The notes beneath the pieces were generated by a model. That model was not told where the DNA came from and did no database searches. It saw only the letters and a program-made list of their open reading frames with translations. Shown here piece by piece: positions 24,470-33,496 of a stretch of DNA of 64,000 nucleotides; position 1 is the stretch's first letter, and every line of letters starts with the position of its first letter. Source of the stretch: Bacteroidales bacterium. GTDB lineage: Bacteria > Bacteroidota > Bacteroidia > Bacteroidales > F082. Both the position numbers and the translations under genes were made by a program. The stretch spans positions 1-64,000 of the forward strand of contig JAFUAA010000047.1 in NCBI GenBank assembly GCA_017460915.1, given 5' to 3'.

Positions 24470-25240
24470 CTATTCCTTCACCACCTTGTGCACGCATTTC
24501 TTTCCTTCGCCGTCGGTGATGTTGACGAAGTAGATGCCCACGGGCAGCTTGGCGATGTCCACTTGCAGTGTCTCGCCTGCGCCCTTGGCTGTGGCCACGC
24601 GCTGGCTGAGCATGTTGAAGACTTCGGCTTGCCTAATATCCTTGCCCGTGACGGTGACGAGGCCCGTGGTGGGGTTGGGGTGAACAGTGGCGAATGCGGT
24701 GGCTTTGGTTTCCTCAATGCCATCGGTTAGGCTTGTTTGACCCCAACGCAGAGGATAGTTGGGGATGGAACAATAGGCCATTCTGTCAACATAAATGTTT
24801 CTGCCAACGACACCAGGATACGGTTGAGTTGGAACCGTATCACAATACACCTGCATCCAACCATACCAATACTGGCCGCCAAGACTTCTTCTCAAGCCAA
24901 TACGACCCATAAAACTGCCCGATCCAAACCAGTCGTCTGTTGTTTGTTTCCATTGTAAGGTATCTGCATTCAATACAGTGTTCTCCTCGGGATAGGGCTT
25001 GCAGTATTCCCATCCTTGAGACACATGTGTTGTCATTAGCAGAGCTCCATGTTGACAGTAGCCAGAGAACCATAAGTCGATTTGTACATCCGAGTTGATG
25101 TCAATTTCAAAAGGATCGACTTCAGTGACATACTTGCAAGAGTCTGGTACAAAGTCTATATAGAAGAAGTCTTCCGTTTGCGCCTCAACGGAAATAAACG
25201 CAAGTGTTAGCGCTATAAGTGTTGTAATTCTTTTTTTCAT
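24470..25240 (-). CDS. T9SS-exported protein, unknown function
   Basis: 256 residues with a signal peptide (ending VEAQ). The middle is a beta-rich, aromatic domain (about 25-170, GQYWYGWMQVYCDTV) not assigned to a family. The C-terminus is a T9SS type A sorting domain (about 185-256, VHPNPTTGLVTVTG, LPVGIYFVNIT). It is the last gene of a minus-strand series and is followed by a strong terminator hairpin. The HU-like gene lies 37 bp upstream. Confidence 0.82.
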   Translation of the reverse strand: MKKRITTLIALTLAFISVEAQTEDFFYIDFVPDSCKYVTEVDPFEIDINSDVQIDLWFSGYCQHGALLMTTHVSQGWEYCKPYPEENTVLNADTLQWKQTTDDWFGSGSFMGRIGLRRSLGGQYWYGWMQVYCDTVPTQPYPGVVGRNIYVDRMAYCSIPNYPLRWGQTSLTDGIEETKATAFATVHPNPTTGLVTVTGKDIRQAEVFNMLSQRVATAKGAGETLQVDIAKLPVGIYFVNITDGEGKKCVHKVVKE

Positions 25241-25277
25241 AGTATATTCTGTTTATGCATACTTGAACTTTTGATTA

Positions 25278-25702
25278 TTAGTTTAAAGGACAACTTTGCC
25301 GGATTACGGTAAACTCGGCACCGTTATTCTCGAACTTCAGTGTGGCGAGCATCTCGCGCAGATCGATGCCGGGGCGGAAGTTGACCTTGGCGCCCTTGAT
25401 CATCGAGGCGTTGAACTTGCTCTCGGTCTCGGCTCCCTCGCTGGTGAGGGCGATTTGGAACGATCCGAAGTCGCCGAAGCGGACGATTTCGCCGTTCTCC
25501 AGATGGCGTCGTAGCACCTTGGTCAGGTCGTTGAGCACGGCCATCACGTCACTGTCGCTCACCGTCGTCGAGCCTTCGGCGATTTCCTTGCCCAGCTTTC
25601 GGAACGTGAATTCCTCGCGAGCCTTGCCTGCGCGTAGAACTTCTTCGGGGCTTCTGGGTTGCCCGGGTTACCCTTTTGGGTCAATACATAGGTTACTGGC
25701 AT
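25278..25702 (-). pseudogene. HU-like DNA-binding protein gene with a 1-base frameshift
   Basis: The gene starts at the ATG at 25702 (MPVTYVLTQKGNPGNPEAPK), typical of the Bacteroidota HU-like family. It reads to about 25628 and then continues in another frame as EEFTFRKLGKEIAEGSTTVS, ending at 25278. The break is a missing A: the complement of 25621-25627 is GCAAGGC where GCAAAGGC would restore an unbroken frame. The span is 425 bases; one more base makes 426, exactly 142 codons. The intact protein would be a histone-like DNA-binding protein of about 141 residues. The defect may be real or an assembly error. Confidence 0.75.
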
Positions 25703-25745
25703 GATTGTTTGTTTTTAGGTGGTTGTTTTGTTTGTTTTATTGGTG

Positions 25746-27383
25746 TCATTGTTTCATTATCTTGTCCGAGAACACCTTCCCGTCTTCCAGCGCGACGCGC
25801 ATCGTGTAGGTGCCCGCCGGCAGCTGGCTCATGTCTATGCTTTCCAGGCCCGTGCGCTGCGTGCGCACCAGGCGGCCTTGCAGGTCGTAGAGTTCGATGG
25901 CGGTTGGCTTGCTCCCCTGCGGACAGCCCACATGCAGCACGTCCTTGACGGGGTTGGGATAGCCATACAGCTCGTCGCGGACGCTGAGTTCGTCCGTGCC
26001 CAGCGTACCGTCGGCGTTCAGCTTGAGGGCAAACCACTCCTCGCGCTCGCCGAAGGAATAGGGCAAGTTGCACCCTCGGGTGACCGAACCCACCACGAGG
26101 CAGCCGCCGTCGGATGTGGTTATCAGGTGATGGGCTTCCAGGTATACATCGGGGACCGTGTATGATTTCTGCCAAATGACCTCGAAGTCGTCCGTCAGCT
26201 TGGTGAGGGTGAGCGTGTTGGGGTTCTCCCATAGCTCCTGGTATTGGCTGTAGCAGCAGTGGTAGATGTATCTGTGGCCGGTAGCGTCCTTTTTCGTCAG
26301 GGCGACTGAGGTGGCGGGAACCGCCTCGATGGAGTCGTTGTAGCTCTTGACGATGTAGAAGTCTTCCATGTTGCCCTCAAGGTCGGTCTTGAACATGACG
26401 GCCGAGGGGTCTATGACAAACAGGTTGGAATCTACGACATACCACCATTGGTATGAGTTTGCATCGGCCCTCATGGAGAACAGCAACGTGCTGTCGTCCA
26501 AGGGAAGGACATCTGAGGAACTGAGATCCAATACATTGAAACGAATGTGTATGTGATTGGAATTATAGGCCAAGGTGTCGTCGCCGAAGCGGTAAAGTTC
26601 GTTTAGCTCCTCGGTCTCAAAATCGTCGTCAAGCTTGAAGAGTTTGTGTATCTGGCCAACATGCCCAGGAGTCATCTCAGGTCGGCCATGACAGAGCATC
26701 CCTATTTCATGAGTTACTGGGAAATGGAAGACGGCCAATGTACTGTTACCATAGTTCTGCAAGCCAATCGTATCTGGGTCTTCAACGATGCGTAGGAAGT
26801 CGCCGTCAAGGCTCATTTCCGTGAAAATGCGGCGGAAGTCGCTCGCAGGGATGGTTGGAGTGAAATAAGCCAATTCACAGAACAAGTTCCTGTCCATGTT
26901 CAGCATGGTTTTTTGATTGTATATGCATTTCCGATGGAAATACTCAGGCTGTTCTATGGTTTTTCGCAGGGTGATGTTCAGCTGGTCATCGAAGTGGACG
27001 AGATATGGTAGTGAGAACCCGAAAGGAGTGGGAACGGAGTCCTGAAAGCCATATTGGCCTATGCCGATGAAAAAATTCTGGTCAATTGGATGGCGGAAAA
27101 GCTTGTCAATCGTATAATAGTCATTCGACTCGTCCACGATGACGGAGTCGGCAACCTCTCCTTCAGCCGACAACTTCAACAACATTACTGAACCGCTGTA
27201 ACCAGTGCCGTACAAATTGTCGTTGATAGCCACGATGAAACTGCCGTCATTCGTCTCTATGGCGCAAGAACTTGCGAACTTGCTTCCACCGCTGGGATAG
27301 ATGTGGAAAAAACCCTCTTGCGAGAAAGAGGGGATTGTGCAAAGCATCATAGCGAGGATGGCGATGTTTCTACGAATTTTCAT
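25746..27383 (-). CDS. T9SS-exported protein with propeller-like repeats
   Basis: 545 residues with a signal peptide (ending SFSQ). Residues about 30-455 contain repeated strands such as GGSKFASSCAIETNDGSFIV and HHLITTSDGGCLVVGSVTRG, which fit a beta-propeller-like surface domain. No catalytic motif was seen. The C-terminal T9SS sorting domain is at about 470-545 (YGYPNPVKDVLHVG, LPAGTYTMRVAL). It follows a lipoprotein gene by 4 bp on the same strand, so the two are co-expressed. Confidence 0.82.
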   Translation of the reverse strand: MKIRRNIAILAMMLCTIPSFSQEGFFHIYPSGGSKFASSCAIETNDGSFIVAINDNLYGTGYSGSVMLLKLSAEGEVADSVIVDESNDYYTIDKLFRHPIDQNFFIGIGQYGFQDSVPTPFGFSLPYLVHFDDQLNITLRKTIEQPEYFHRKCIYNQKTMLNMDRNLFCELAYFTPTIPASDFRRIFTEMSLDGDFLRIVEDPDTIGLQNYGNSTLAVFHFPVTHEIGMLCHGRPEMTPGHVGQIHKLFKLDDDFETEELNELYRFGDDTLAYNSNHIHIRFNVLDLSSSDVLPLDDSTLLFSMRADANSYQWWYVVDSNLFVIDPSAVMFKTDLEGNMEDFYIVKSYNDSIEAVPATSVALTKKDATGHRYIYHCCYSQYQELWENPNTLTLTKLTDDFEVIWQKSYTVPDVYLEAHHLITTSDGGCLVVGSVTRGCNLPYSFGEREEWFALKLNADGTLGTDELSVRDELYGYPNPVKDVLHVGCPQGSKPTAIELYDLQGRLVRTQRTGLESIDMSQLPAGTYTMRVALEDGKVFSDKIMKQ

Positions 27384-27387
27384 TGTA

Positions 27388-28392
27388 TTAATCCGGATTA
27401 ATGGTTATGCAATGATGCTTAGCATACTCAATTTTACAGGCAAAATAATAGTGGTTCGATGAAGATTGATGGACACCACATGAGATGGTTAACAAATCGT
27501 TGCTATCATCGTTTAATGCCGCCATCTCGTCATCAATAATATCACACAGGTTATTATAATAATAAACCATCTCATCAGCCTCAACATGTCCATAATTGTA
27601 TTGGGAAGCATTGCCATCCCATAGCCGTTTGCCGGTATTATACATGATAGAAGTATCTGTTTCGGGGTAATTGTATGCAAATATTGTAATCTGTGCTAAA
27701 TCTGTATAATACAAAACACCATTCTGACATCCAATTAAAGGTATGCTGCTATTGTAAACTCTTTGTAATACGGAAGCATGGTCATAGCCTACAAATAAGC
27801 CGTCACAATTTCCATATCCATGACCAACAGTCCAACAATCGTAAAGGCTGGGCTCGGTACGTAAAGCAAGCGCTTCATCATAGCCTCTGGTTGTAAGTAT
27901 CAGTTCAACATCCACCGATTCGTCGTTTCGGGTCGTCGGGTTGAAAACGCAATACACGGTATACACTGTTTTGTTAGGAAGACTGACCAAATCAAATGCT
28001 TTTTCCACCTGCTCGTAAGCAAGAGTGTAGGTGTGCGCTAGTTGCGAAAGATCCACTTGACCTTGAATAGTGGCAAGTTCGACATGTAGGGTGTCACGAT
28101 GGAAGGTGTTCGTAACATGATAGGCGTCACCAAAGTCGAAGTTAAGCAGATTTCCCAAATCACGCTGGGCTTGTTCGAGGCTGAGGGTCTCTTCGCCTTT
28201 TTGGGCAGAAAGCAGCCTTTTCTTGAACGAAGTCAGGTATTCGTTCATGTTCATGTCAGATGCAGGCATTTCGCAGGCCTTGTTTTCTGGCATTTTGGAT
28301 TCGTTTTCCTTCTTGCAGGACACGATGACGACCGATACGACCGTCGCCACGACCATCGCGAGGATGGCAAGGGTAAGTTTTCTGTTTTCCAT
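27388..28392 (-). CDS. putative lipoprotein, unknown function
   Basis: 334 residues with a lipoprotein signal (VVSVVIVSC, Cys about 26, followed by KKENES). The mature protein begins with a charged linker, then a helical region (about 45-80) and a mixed domain rich in Tyr, Asn and Cys (about 85-334). No known motif was found. Base composition is more AT-rich than the ribosomal and tRNA-synthetase genes, as in other accessory genes here. It sits between a LytTR gene and a T9SS gene, all on the minus strand. Confidence 0.75.
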   Translation of the reverse strand: MENRKLTLAILAMVVATVVSVVIVSCKKENESKMPENKACEMPASDMNMNEYLTSFKKRLLSAQKGEETLSLEQAQRDLGNLLNFDFGDAYHVTNTFHRDTLHVELATIQGQVDLSQLAHTYTLAYEQVEKAFDLVSLPNKTVYTVYCVFNPTTRNDESVDVELILTTRGYDEALALRTEPSLYDCWTVGHGYGNCDGLFVGYDHASVLQRVYNSSIPLIGCQNGVLYYTDLAQITIFAYNYPETDTSIMYNTGKRLWDGNASQYNYGHVEADEMVYYYNNLCDIIDDEMAALNDDSNDLLTISCGVHQSSSNHYYFACKIEYAKHHCITINPD

Positions 28393-28446
28393 TGTGTAGA
28401 AATTTTGTGTTAGTACTATTGATTAATTCCAGCCAAATTATATCCA

Positions 28447-28881
28447 TTATTTTGGTTTATTCTCGGCTGTGCGGGTTTTTCTCGTAAGTGTGTCGTTTGG
28501 GTCGACAACTGTGCCGTTTGACGGGGCAAGTGCATTGGCATAGAAGGCATTCCTGAACGTGAGCCATCGGCGCACGGCAATGGGCAGCACCGTGCCGTCG
28601 GTCATGACGACATGGTGCTGCCGACCTTTGCATGAAACCTCGGTCACTTTTTCAAGGTTTACCATGGCATGATAATGAATGCGGACAAACGGAAAGCTTT
28701 GCAGCGCCTGCTCAAAATAGCGCAGGCTCTTGGTGCAGGTGATGGACTCGCTTATATTGATAAGGTGTAGCGTGCAGAGGTAGTCTTCGCAAAGGATGTG
28801 CGAGATGCGCCCTACCTCCACCTGCTTGAGGCCTTTTGAACTGCCAATGACTATCCGATTGCTCAATGGCGTTTCCATCAA
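28447..28881 (-). CDS. LytTR DNA-binding domain protein
   Basis: 144 residues, nearly all a LytTR domain (about 8-112): ISHILCEDYLCTLHLINISE, FPFVRIHYHAMVNLEKVTEV, HHVVMTDGTVLPIAVRRW. There is no receiver domain, so it is a stand-alone DNA-binding regulator. Its start overlaps the stop of the DUF3244 gene by 4 bp (ATGA), so the two are translationally coupled and probably share the tandem promoter upstream. Confidence 0.9.
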   Translation of the reverse strand: MMETPLSNRIVIGSSKGLKQVEVGRISHILCEDYLCTLHLINISESITCTKSLRYFEQALQSFPFVRIHYHAMVNLEKVTEVSCKGRQHHVVMTDGTVLPIAVRRWLTFRNAFYANALAPSNGTVVDPNDTLTRKTRTAENKPK

Positions 28882-29258
28882 TCGGTCACCGTAAATTCAC
28901 CATAATACTCATCGCCGTTGGCCAAAGTGAAGGTGACAATGTAGTCGCCTGCATTGGGGATGTAGATGTTCTCGCCGTTGGGCGTCAGCGTGGAAAGGAA
29001 GTCTACTGGAGCTCCCGTAGCGGTGGTCAATTCCACCTGCACTTGGCCGAGGTTTTCGCTAAATACTACTGATAGTTGGTTGCCTTCGAGGGTGGTGTGG
29101 ATAGCGTTACCTCTATCACCACTTCCATGGCATATCCCTTTAATGATTAAAACAGGTGTCCCGTCTTTTTTTGTTTCTGTTACGTCGTTGGCGTAACCCC
29201 ATGCAGCCATTGGGAGCATCAGGCAGAGCATGAGAAACGTTTTGAATATTTTTGTCAT
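28878..29258 (-). CDS. DUF3244 family small secreted protein
   Basis: 126 residues from the ATG at 29258. An in-frame start 20 codons upstream would lie beyond both promoter boxes. A signal peptide (about 1-21) precedes the DUF3244 body (GSGDRGNAIHTTLEG, ENLGQVQVEL, IPNAGDYIVTFTLANGDEYY). It is a close paralog of the protein at 1115-1501. It overlaps the LytTR gene and lies downstream of the broken TPR regulator, mirroring the layout at the left end of the window. Confidence 0.82.
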   Translation of the reverse strand: MTKIFKTFLMLCLMLPMAAWGYANDVTETKKDGTPVLIIKGICHGSGDRGNAIHTTLEGNQLSVVFSENLGQVQVELTTATGAPVDFLSTLTPNGENIYIPNAGDYIVTFTLANGDEYYGEFTVTD

Positions 29259-29270
29259 TATGTTTGTTTT

Positions 29271-29310
29271 TAAATTTTCTGCAAAAATATTAAATTTTCT
29301 GCAAAAATAC
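29271..29310 (-). promoter_or_regulatory. tandem 20-bp duplication carrying two -7 promoter boxes
   Basis: The units 29271-29290 and 29291-29310 are nearly identical. Each contains CAAAAATA, the complement of the TATTTTTG -7 element (29282-29289 and 29302-29309). The two promoters would start transcription 20 bases apart in front of the DUF3244-LytTR pair. Confidence 0.55.
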
Positions 29311-30387
29311 ATAGGCATCCAAAAGGTGTCAAGGAAAAAAGGTATAGAAAGGTATGGGATTTTATCTTAATATCTTGACAATAATATAAATGCATTTTTA
29401 GATATTACACAAGGCAAAAGTACTGGGGTTCTAAAACCCCTGCAAGAACCTGTTGGTTAGGATTGGTTAGGGTTTTTGACTAACGTCTTATTAATCAAAT
29501 GAATAAGGAGCCCTTGGACATACCCATCAAGGTGATGGGAATGATAATTTCCAATGCTTTCTTTACAGCTTTTTCTCGTTCCAATTCGGCCTGCTTCTCT
29601 TGTTTTTGAGCCAAATAGTCCTTGAACATTTCATTGATTCTTGAAACATCCTTTTCTTCTCTATTTCCGACATCGTAAAGCCGTCGAGAAACGAAACGTA
29701 TTTTTGCGCTTTTATGGAATCCCCCTCGATTTGACAAATATTGAACAAGTTCTCCGCTGCCAAAATTCTGGATTGGATGTCGTCTTGTTGTTCAAATACT
29801 GTTTCCAAGTAGAATAGTGAAGAATCATACAAATTACTTTCGAACAGTATGTTACCAAGGTTCAAAACCTATGTGTTCTTTCATAATCATCCGTGATTAG
29901 AGAAATCACATATGCTAAATCTTTGATGACAGAATCCAAACAAAAGCCTAAGTCATATCTTAGCACAGACTTCGCCGTGATTATATCCCTATAATGAATG
30001 TTTTTGTTATCGGGCATGTTTGCCAATGCCATATCATAATAAAATGCGGCACTATCTTTCTGGTTCTCAATGTCACATTGGATTCCCAAACTATATAACA
30101 AAACAGGTATTCCATATATTGATGTTGGCTCACGCCTACAATATAACAGCGCTTGTTTATAGCACGTGATAGCGGGTTCTGCCAATAGTTGTTCCTCAAA
30201 CATATCCCCAAGGCGGTTATAGATGTATGGCATAAACTTAGCCTTTTCCCCCACCAATTCCTTTTCCTCAAACCGCCCTTCCATCAGCTCCAACGCCTTC
30301 AAGTATTCCGCGCAAGCCTGCACAATGCTGTCTTTTTCGTAATAGCCCACACCATTAATATAATGGGCGCGGGCATCCAAGAAAATG

Positions 30388-30415
30388 GTAGAGACGTTGC
30401 GCGCAACGTCTGTAC
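30388..30415. repeat. family A palindrome, in frame in broken TPR paralog
   Basis: 28 bases, GTAGAGACGTTGCG and its complement with one mismatch (CTGTAC for CTCTAC). It encodes RTDVARNVST. The intact paralog has a family B element (3161-3189) at the corresponding site. Confidence 0.85.
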
Positions 30416-30543
30416 GACCGCACAACGAATCAAAATAATCCACTGCCTGCAACAATTCCTCGCGGTTGGTCTGCTCGCAATCGTTTTTATAGAGCAATTC
30501 CGCCATAAGGAGGTTGGCGTAATGGTTGTCAAATGTCTCGCCG

Positions 30544-30568
30544 GTAGAGACGTAGCGCTCTACGTCTC
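30544..30568. repeat. family A palindrome, in frame in broken TPR paralog
   Basis: GTAGAGACGTAGCG followed by CTCTACGTCTC, slightly diverged from the copy at 3347-3371. It encodes GDVERYVSTG. Confidence 0.8.
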
Positions 30569-30591
30569 CCGAATCATCGCCGTCGTTTTTT

Positions 30592-30616
30592 GAGACGTTG
30601 CACGCAACGTCTCTAC
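30592..30616. repeat. family A palindrome, in frame in broken TPR paralog
   Basis: GAGACGTTGC and GCAACGTCTC around AC, followed by TAC. It is identical to the copy at 3395-3419 and encodes CRDVACNVSK. Confidence 0.85.
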
Positions 30617-30697
30617 AACACAACAGGGCCAGCGCGCTGTCGGGCTGCCGCCACATCAGGCTGTCGATGGCTTGCAATTGGGGAGACGCGTCGGTTG

Positions 30698-30725
30698 GTA
30701 GAGACGTGCCATGGCGCGTCTCTAC
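30698..30725. repeat. family A palindrome, in frame in broken TPR paralog
   Basis: GTAGAGACGTGCCATGG and its near complement, identical to 3501-3528. It encodes VETRHGTSLP right after the lipoprotein signal. Confidence 0.85.
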
Positions 30726-30815
30726 ATTGCGGTTGCAGGCGACCATCGCCGCCAGCCCCAACAAACATGCTATGACGCACCTTTTCGGTTTCATGCCCGC
30801 AAATTTAGGAAAACT

Positions 30816-30846
30816 TTTGCGGTTTTCCACAAAATATGTACTTTTG
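30816..30846 (+). promoter_or_regulatory. promoter of the second PNGase F-like gene
   Basis: TTTG at 30816-30819 and TACTTTTG at 30839-30846, separated by 19 bases, match the Bacteroidota consensus. The -7 box lies 25 bp before the ATG at 30872. Confidence 0.65.
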
Positions 30847-30871
30847 TCCCATTAATCCCAAATTCATCCCT

Positions 30872-33481
30872 ATGAAAAAAACATCCTTACTCCTTGCCTT
30901 GTTGGCTTTCGCCCTTGGCCTCTCGGCCCAGACCACGGCCACCTGCGACTTCAACAACTACACCGAGAACGCCCCACTCAACGAACAGCACGGCTGGGTG
31001 GCGCGTGCCCACAGCGCCGGCGGCGGCCAGCTGAAGACCGAATACCTCGGCGCCGGCGGCTACACCACCCCCGACGAGACCATGGGTGCCTTTTTCGACA
31101 ACGCCAACACCAACTTCGGTGAAGTGGCCACCCACAAGTCGACCGACGAATTCCCCTTCGATTTCTCGACAGGCGGCACAATCGAGGTGGAAATCGACCT
31201 GCTCCGCAACTGGTGGGGCACCTGCTTCGGCATCGGCTACGACGCCGACGGCGACGGCGTGGTGCTGCCTCCCATGACCTACGAGGCCACCTGCCCCAAC
31301 CCCGCCCTGCCCACGCAGGACGGCGGCATCTACTTCGTCACCTCGGGCAACGACCCGCGCCCCTCGTTCGTCAACGGCATCGTGCTGCCCGACAACACCA
31401 TGCCCGTCGACTTCGACTACGAATCCACCGGAGGCCCCTGGACGCGCTGGAAAATCATGATTGACCTCGAAGCCAACGGCGGCCAAGGCAGCGTGACGCT
31501 CTTCGCCGACCACGGCTGCACGGGCGAGTTTGAGCCCATCCCCGAAATACAAGGCGTCAACGCAGGCCTCACCCCAGGCAGCGGCGACCGCTTCGACCCC
31601 GCCATGTGGGACGGTGTGTTCTTCCTCAGCAGCTCGCACGGCGGCTTCGACAACGTCGTGGTGCGCCACACCCCCGCCGGACTGGCTTCGCAGTTCATCG
31701 AGTTTGACGCCATCCCCGACAAGCTGACCTTCGACGCGCCCTTCACCATCAGCGCCACGGCCACTTCGGGACTGCCCGTCACGTTCGAAATCGTGGAAGG
31801 TCCCGCCACCTTGAGCGGCAACATCATCACTTTGACTGGCATAGATGGCATCGTAAAAGTGCGTGCCACGCAGCCCGGCGACGGCACGCAGTGGCAAGCC
31901 GCCCCTGCCGTCAACCGCACCTTCGAGGTCGTCGACTCCGACAAATTCACGCCCGAAATCACCATTCGCAGACCTTACGACAACCTCAATGTCTACATGA
32001 GCGACCTGAAGCCGACAATGCTGGTCTTGAGTGCCTACGTCGAACACGGCAACGTCATCAAGTTTGAGGATGTGCATTGCGACGTCGACGGCCAGACCGT
32101 CCAGCTGCAAACCGCCTATCCCGACGACCCCAGCAACGGCTACTGGTACGCCCTTTGGGAGCCCACCGCCTTCGGCGACTTCGACCTGACCGTCAGCATC
32201 ACCCAATCGGGCGACAAGACCACCACGGCCAGCAACCACTTCACCGTGACCAACGACTTCAACAACGTGGATGCCGTGGCGATGAACGGCGACCTCACCG
32301 TGACGCCCGCCAACCAATATGCCTACGGCGAATATGCCCTGCCCTCGCATGTGGGCGCTTTCGCGACCATCAACGCGCACTACGACCATCGCTGCGTCAA
32401 TGGCGAGAACGGCTGCGACCCGTATGACCGCATCGGCTACGTGCGCGTGAAGAACTTCCGTGGCGAGTGGGTGGAACTGTTCCGCTATTGCGCTCCCTTC
32501 GGCGTGGAATGCGATGCCGACCTTGACGTCACCGACTATTCGAGCATCCTCCAGGGCCTGGTCGAGTTTGAGGTCTATTACCAAACATGGGACGGCAACG
32601 GCTACTGCCCCATCCTGACCTTCAACATGCAGAAAGGCACACCAGAATATCTCTACAGCGACGTGCAACCCATCTGGTTTGGAGCCTACGACTTCGGCGA
32701 CTACCTCAACCCACAGCCCGTGCCCGAGATGGACTTCCAATTTGCCGAAGGCACCGAAGAAGCCCACCTAAAGGTGATCACCACGGGCCACAACTGGAGC
32801 AGCTCGATGAGCGGAGGACAGGCCTACAACACGGGCAATGCCGCCGAGTTCTATGAGGCCACGCACCACGTCCTCGTCAACGGGCAAAACAGGTTCGACC
32901 AGCATCTCTGGCAGACCTGCACGCCCAACCCCGACGGCTGCCAGCCGCAAAACGGCACCTGGACCTACAACCGCAGCGGATGGTGCCCTGGCAGCATAGG
33001 CATGGTTTGGGATTACGACTTGAACGACTACCTGAACGATGGCGGCGCCCACCTCTTCTATCAGTTTGACCCGACCTACATCGACCAATGCCACCCCAAC
33101 TATCCCGACTGCTACGACGGACAGAACTCGTGCCCCCACTGCTCCGACCCCGACAACCCGATTCTGCGCGTCTCGGGCATGGTGGTGAGTCGCTCGAACA
33201 ACGAAGGCACGCTGGTCGGCATCAAGGAACACCCCGACTTCGAGAAAGACCCCTTCACTGTGACGATTTCGCCCAACCCCGTAAAGCACCAGATGACTAT
33301 TGCCACCGATTATGAATTGGGCCGCATGAGCGTCCACATCTACAACGCCCAAGGCGTGGAGGTGCGCGGCTTCGTGATGGACCAGCAAGCCACCATCGAC
33401 GTCAGCGACCTGCCGGCCGGAATGTATTTCGTCAGCGTCATTGGCGGCAAGGTGGTGACGAAAAAGGTCATCGTGGAATGA
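30872..33481 (+). CDS. PNGase F-like T9SS protein with a Glu-to-Gln change at a catalytic site
   Basis: 869 residues, collinear with the paralog at 20263-22815. It has a signal peptide (ending LSAQ), a lectin-like jelly roll, an Ig-like linker, a PNGase F-like region (about 360-785) and a T9SS sorting domain (about 800-869, ISPNPVKHQMTIATDY). CDPYDRIGY keeps the Asp (519) matching D60 of PNGase F. NAAEFYEATHHVLV keeps the Glu (659) matching E206, and YNRSGWCPG is conserved. The segment YYQTWDGNG carries Gln 571 where the paralog and PNGase F have Glu (E118). It may therefore be weakly active, have changed specificity, or bind glycoproteins without cleaving them. A perfect 28-bp palindrome follows the gene. 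Confidence 0.8.
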   Translation: MKKTSLLLALLAFALGLSAQTTATCDFNNYTENAPLNEQHGWVARAHSAGGGQLKTEYLGAGGYTTPDETMGAFFDNANTNFGEVATHKSTDEFPFDFSTGGTIEVEIDLLRNWWGTCFGIGYDADGDGVVLPPMTYEATCPNPALPTQDGGIYFVTSGNDPRPSFVNGIVLPDNTMPVDFDYESTGGPWTRWKIMIDLEANGGQGSVTLFADHGCTGEFEPIPEIQGVNAGLTPGSGDRFDPAMWDGVFFLSSSHGGFDNVVVRHTPAGLASQFIEFDAIPDKLTFDAPFTISATATSGLPVTFEIVEGPATLSGNIITLTGIDGIVKVRATQPGDGTQWQAAPAVNRTFEVVDSDKFTPEITIRRPYDNLNVYMSDLKPTMLVLSAYVEHGNVIKFEDVHCDVDGQTVQLQTAYPDDPSNGYWYALWEPTAFGDFDLTVSITQSGDKTTTASNHFTVTNDFNNVDAVAMNGDLTVTPANQYAYGEYALPSHVGAFATINAHYDHRCVNGENGCDPYDRIGYVRVKNFRGEWVELFRYCAPFGVECDADLDVTDYSSILQGLVEFEVYYQTWDGNGYCPILTFNMQKGTPEYLYSDVQPIWFGAYDFGDYLNPQPVPEMDFQFAEGTEEAHLKVITTGHNWSSSMSGGQAYNTGNAAEFYEATHHVLVNGQNRFDQHLWQTCTPNPDGCQPQNGTWTYNRSGWCPGSIGMVWDYDLNDYLNDGGAHLFYQFDPTYIDQCHPNYPDCYDGQNSCPHCSDPDNPILRVSGMVVSRSNNEGTLVGIKEHPDFEKDPFTVTISPNPVKHQMTIATDYELGRMSVHIYNAQGVEVRGFVMDQQATIDVSDLPAGMYFVSVIGGKVVTKKVIVE

Positions 33482-33496
33482 TATTTGCAGGATATG

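Larger units (their letters stand above)
29495..30794 (-). pseudogene. decayed paralog of the TPR/HTH regulator
   Basis: Starts at the ATG at 30794 (MKPKRCVIACLLGLAAMVAC, lipoprotein-type) and is collinear with the regulator at 1609-3594 through the TPR region. The frame breaks near 29866 (one base missing, THRF then stop, resuming LNLGNILFESNLYDSSLFYL) and again near 29651-29664. The remaining part stops at EIIIPITLMGMSKGSLFI, losing the membrane segment, coiled coil and HTH. The last bases (LFI stop, then TTAATAAGACGTTAG-like DNA) match the true end of the intact paralog, so an internal deletion joined the membrane helix to the gene end. Four in-frame palindromic repeats are present. It is divergent from the second PNGase F-like gene. 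Confidence 0.8.
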
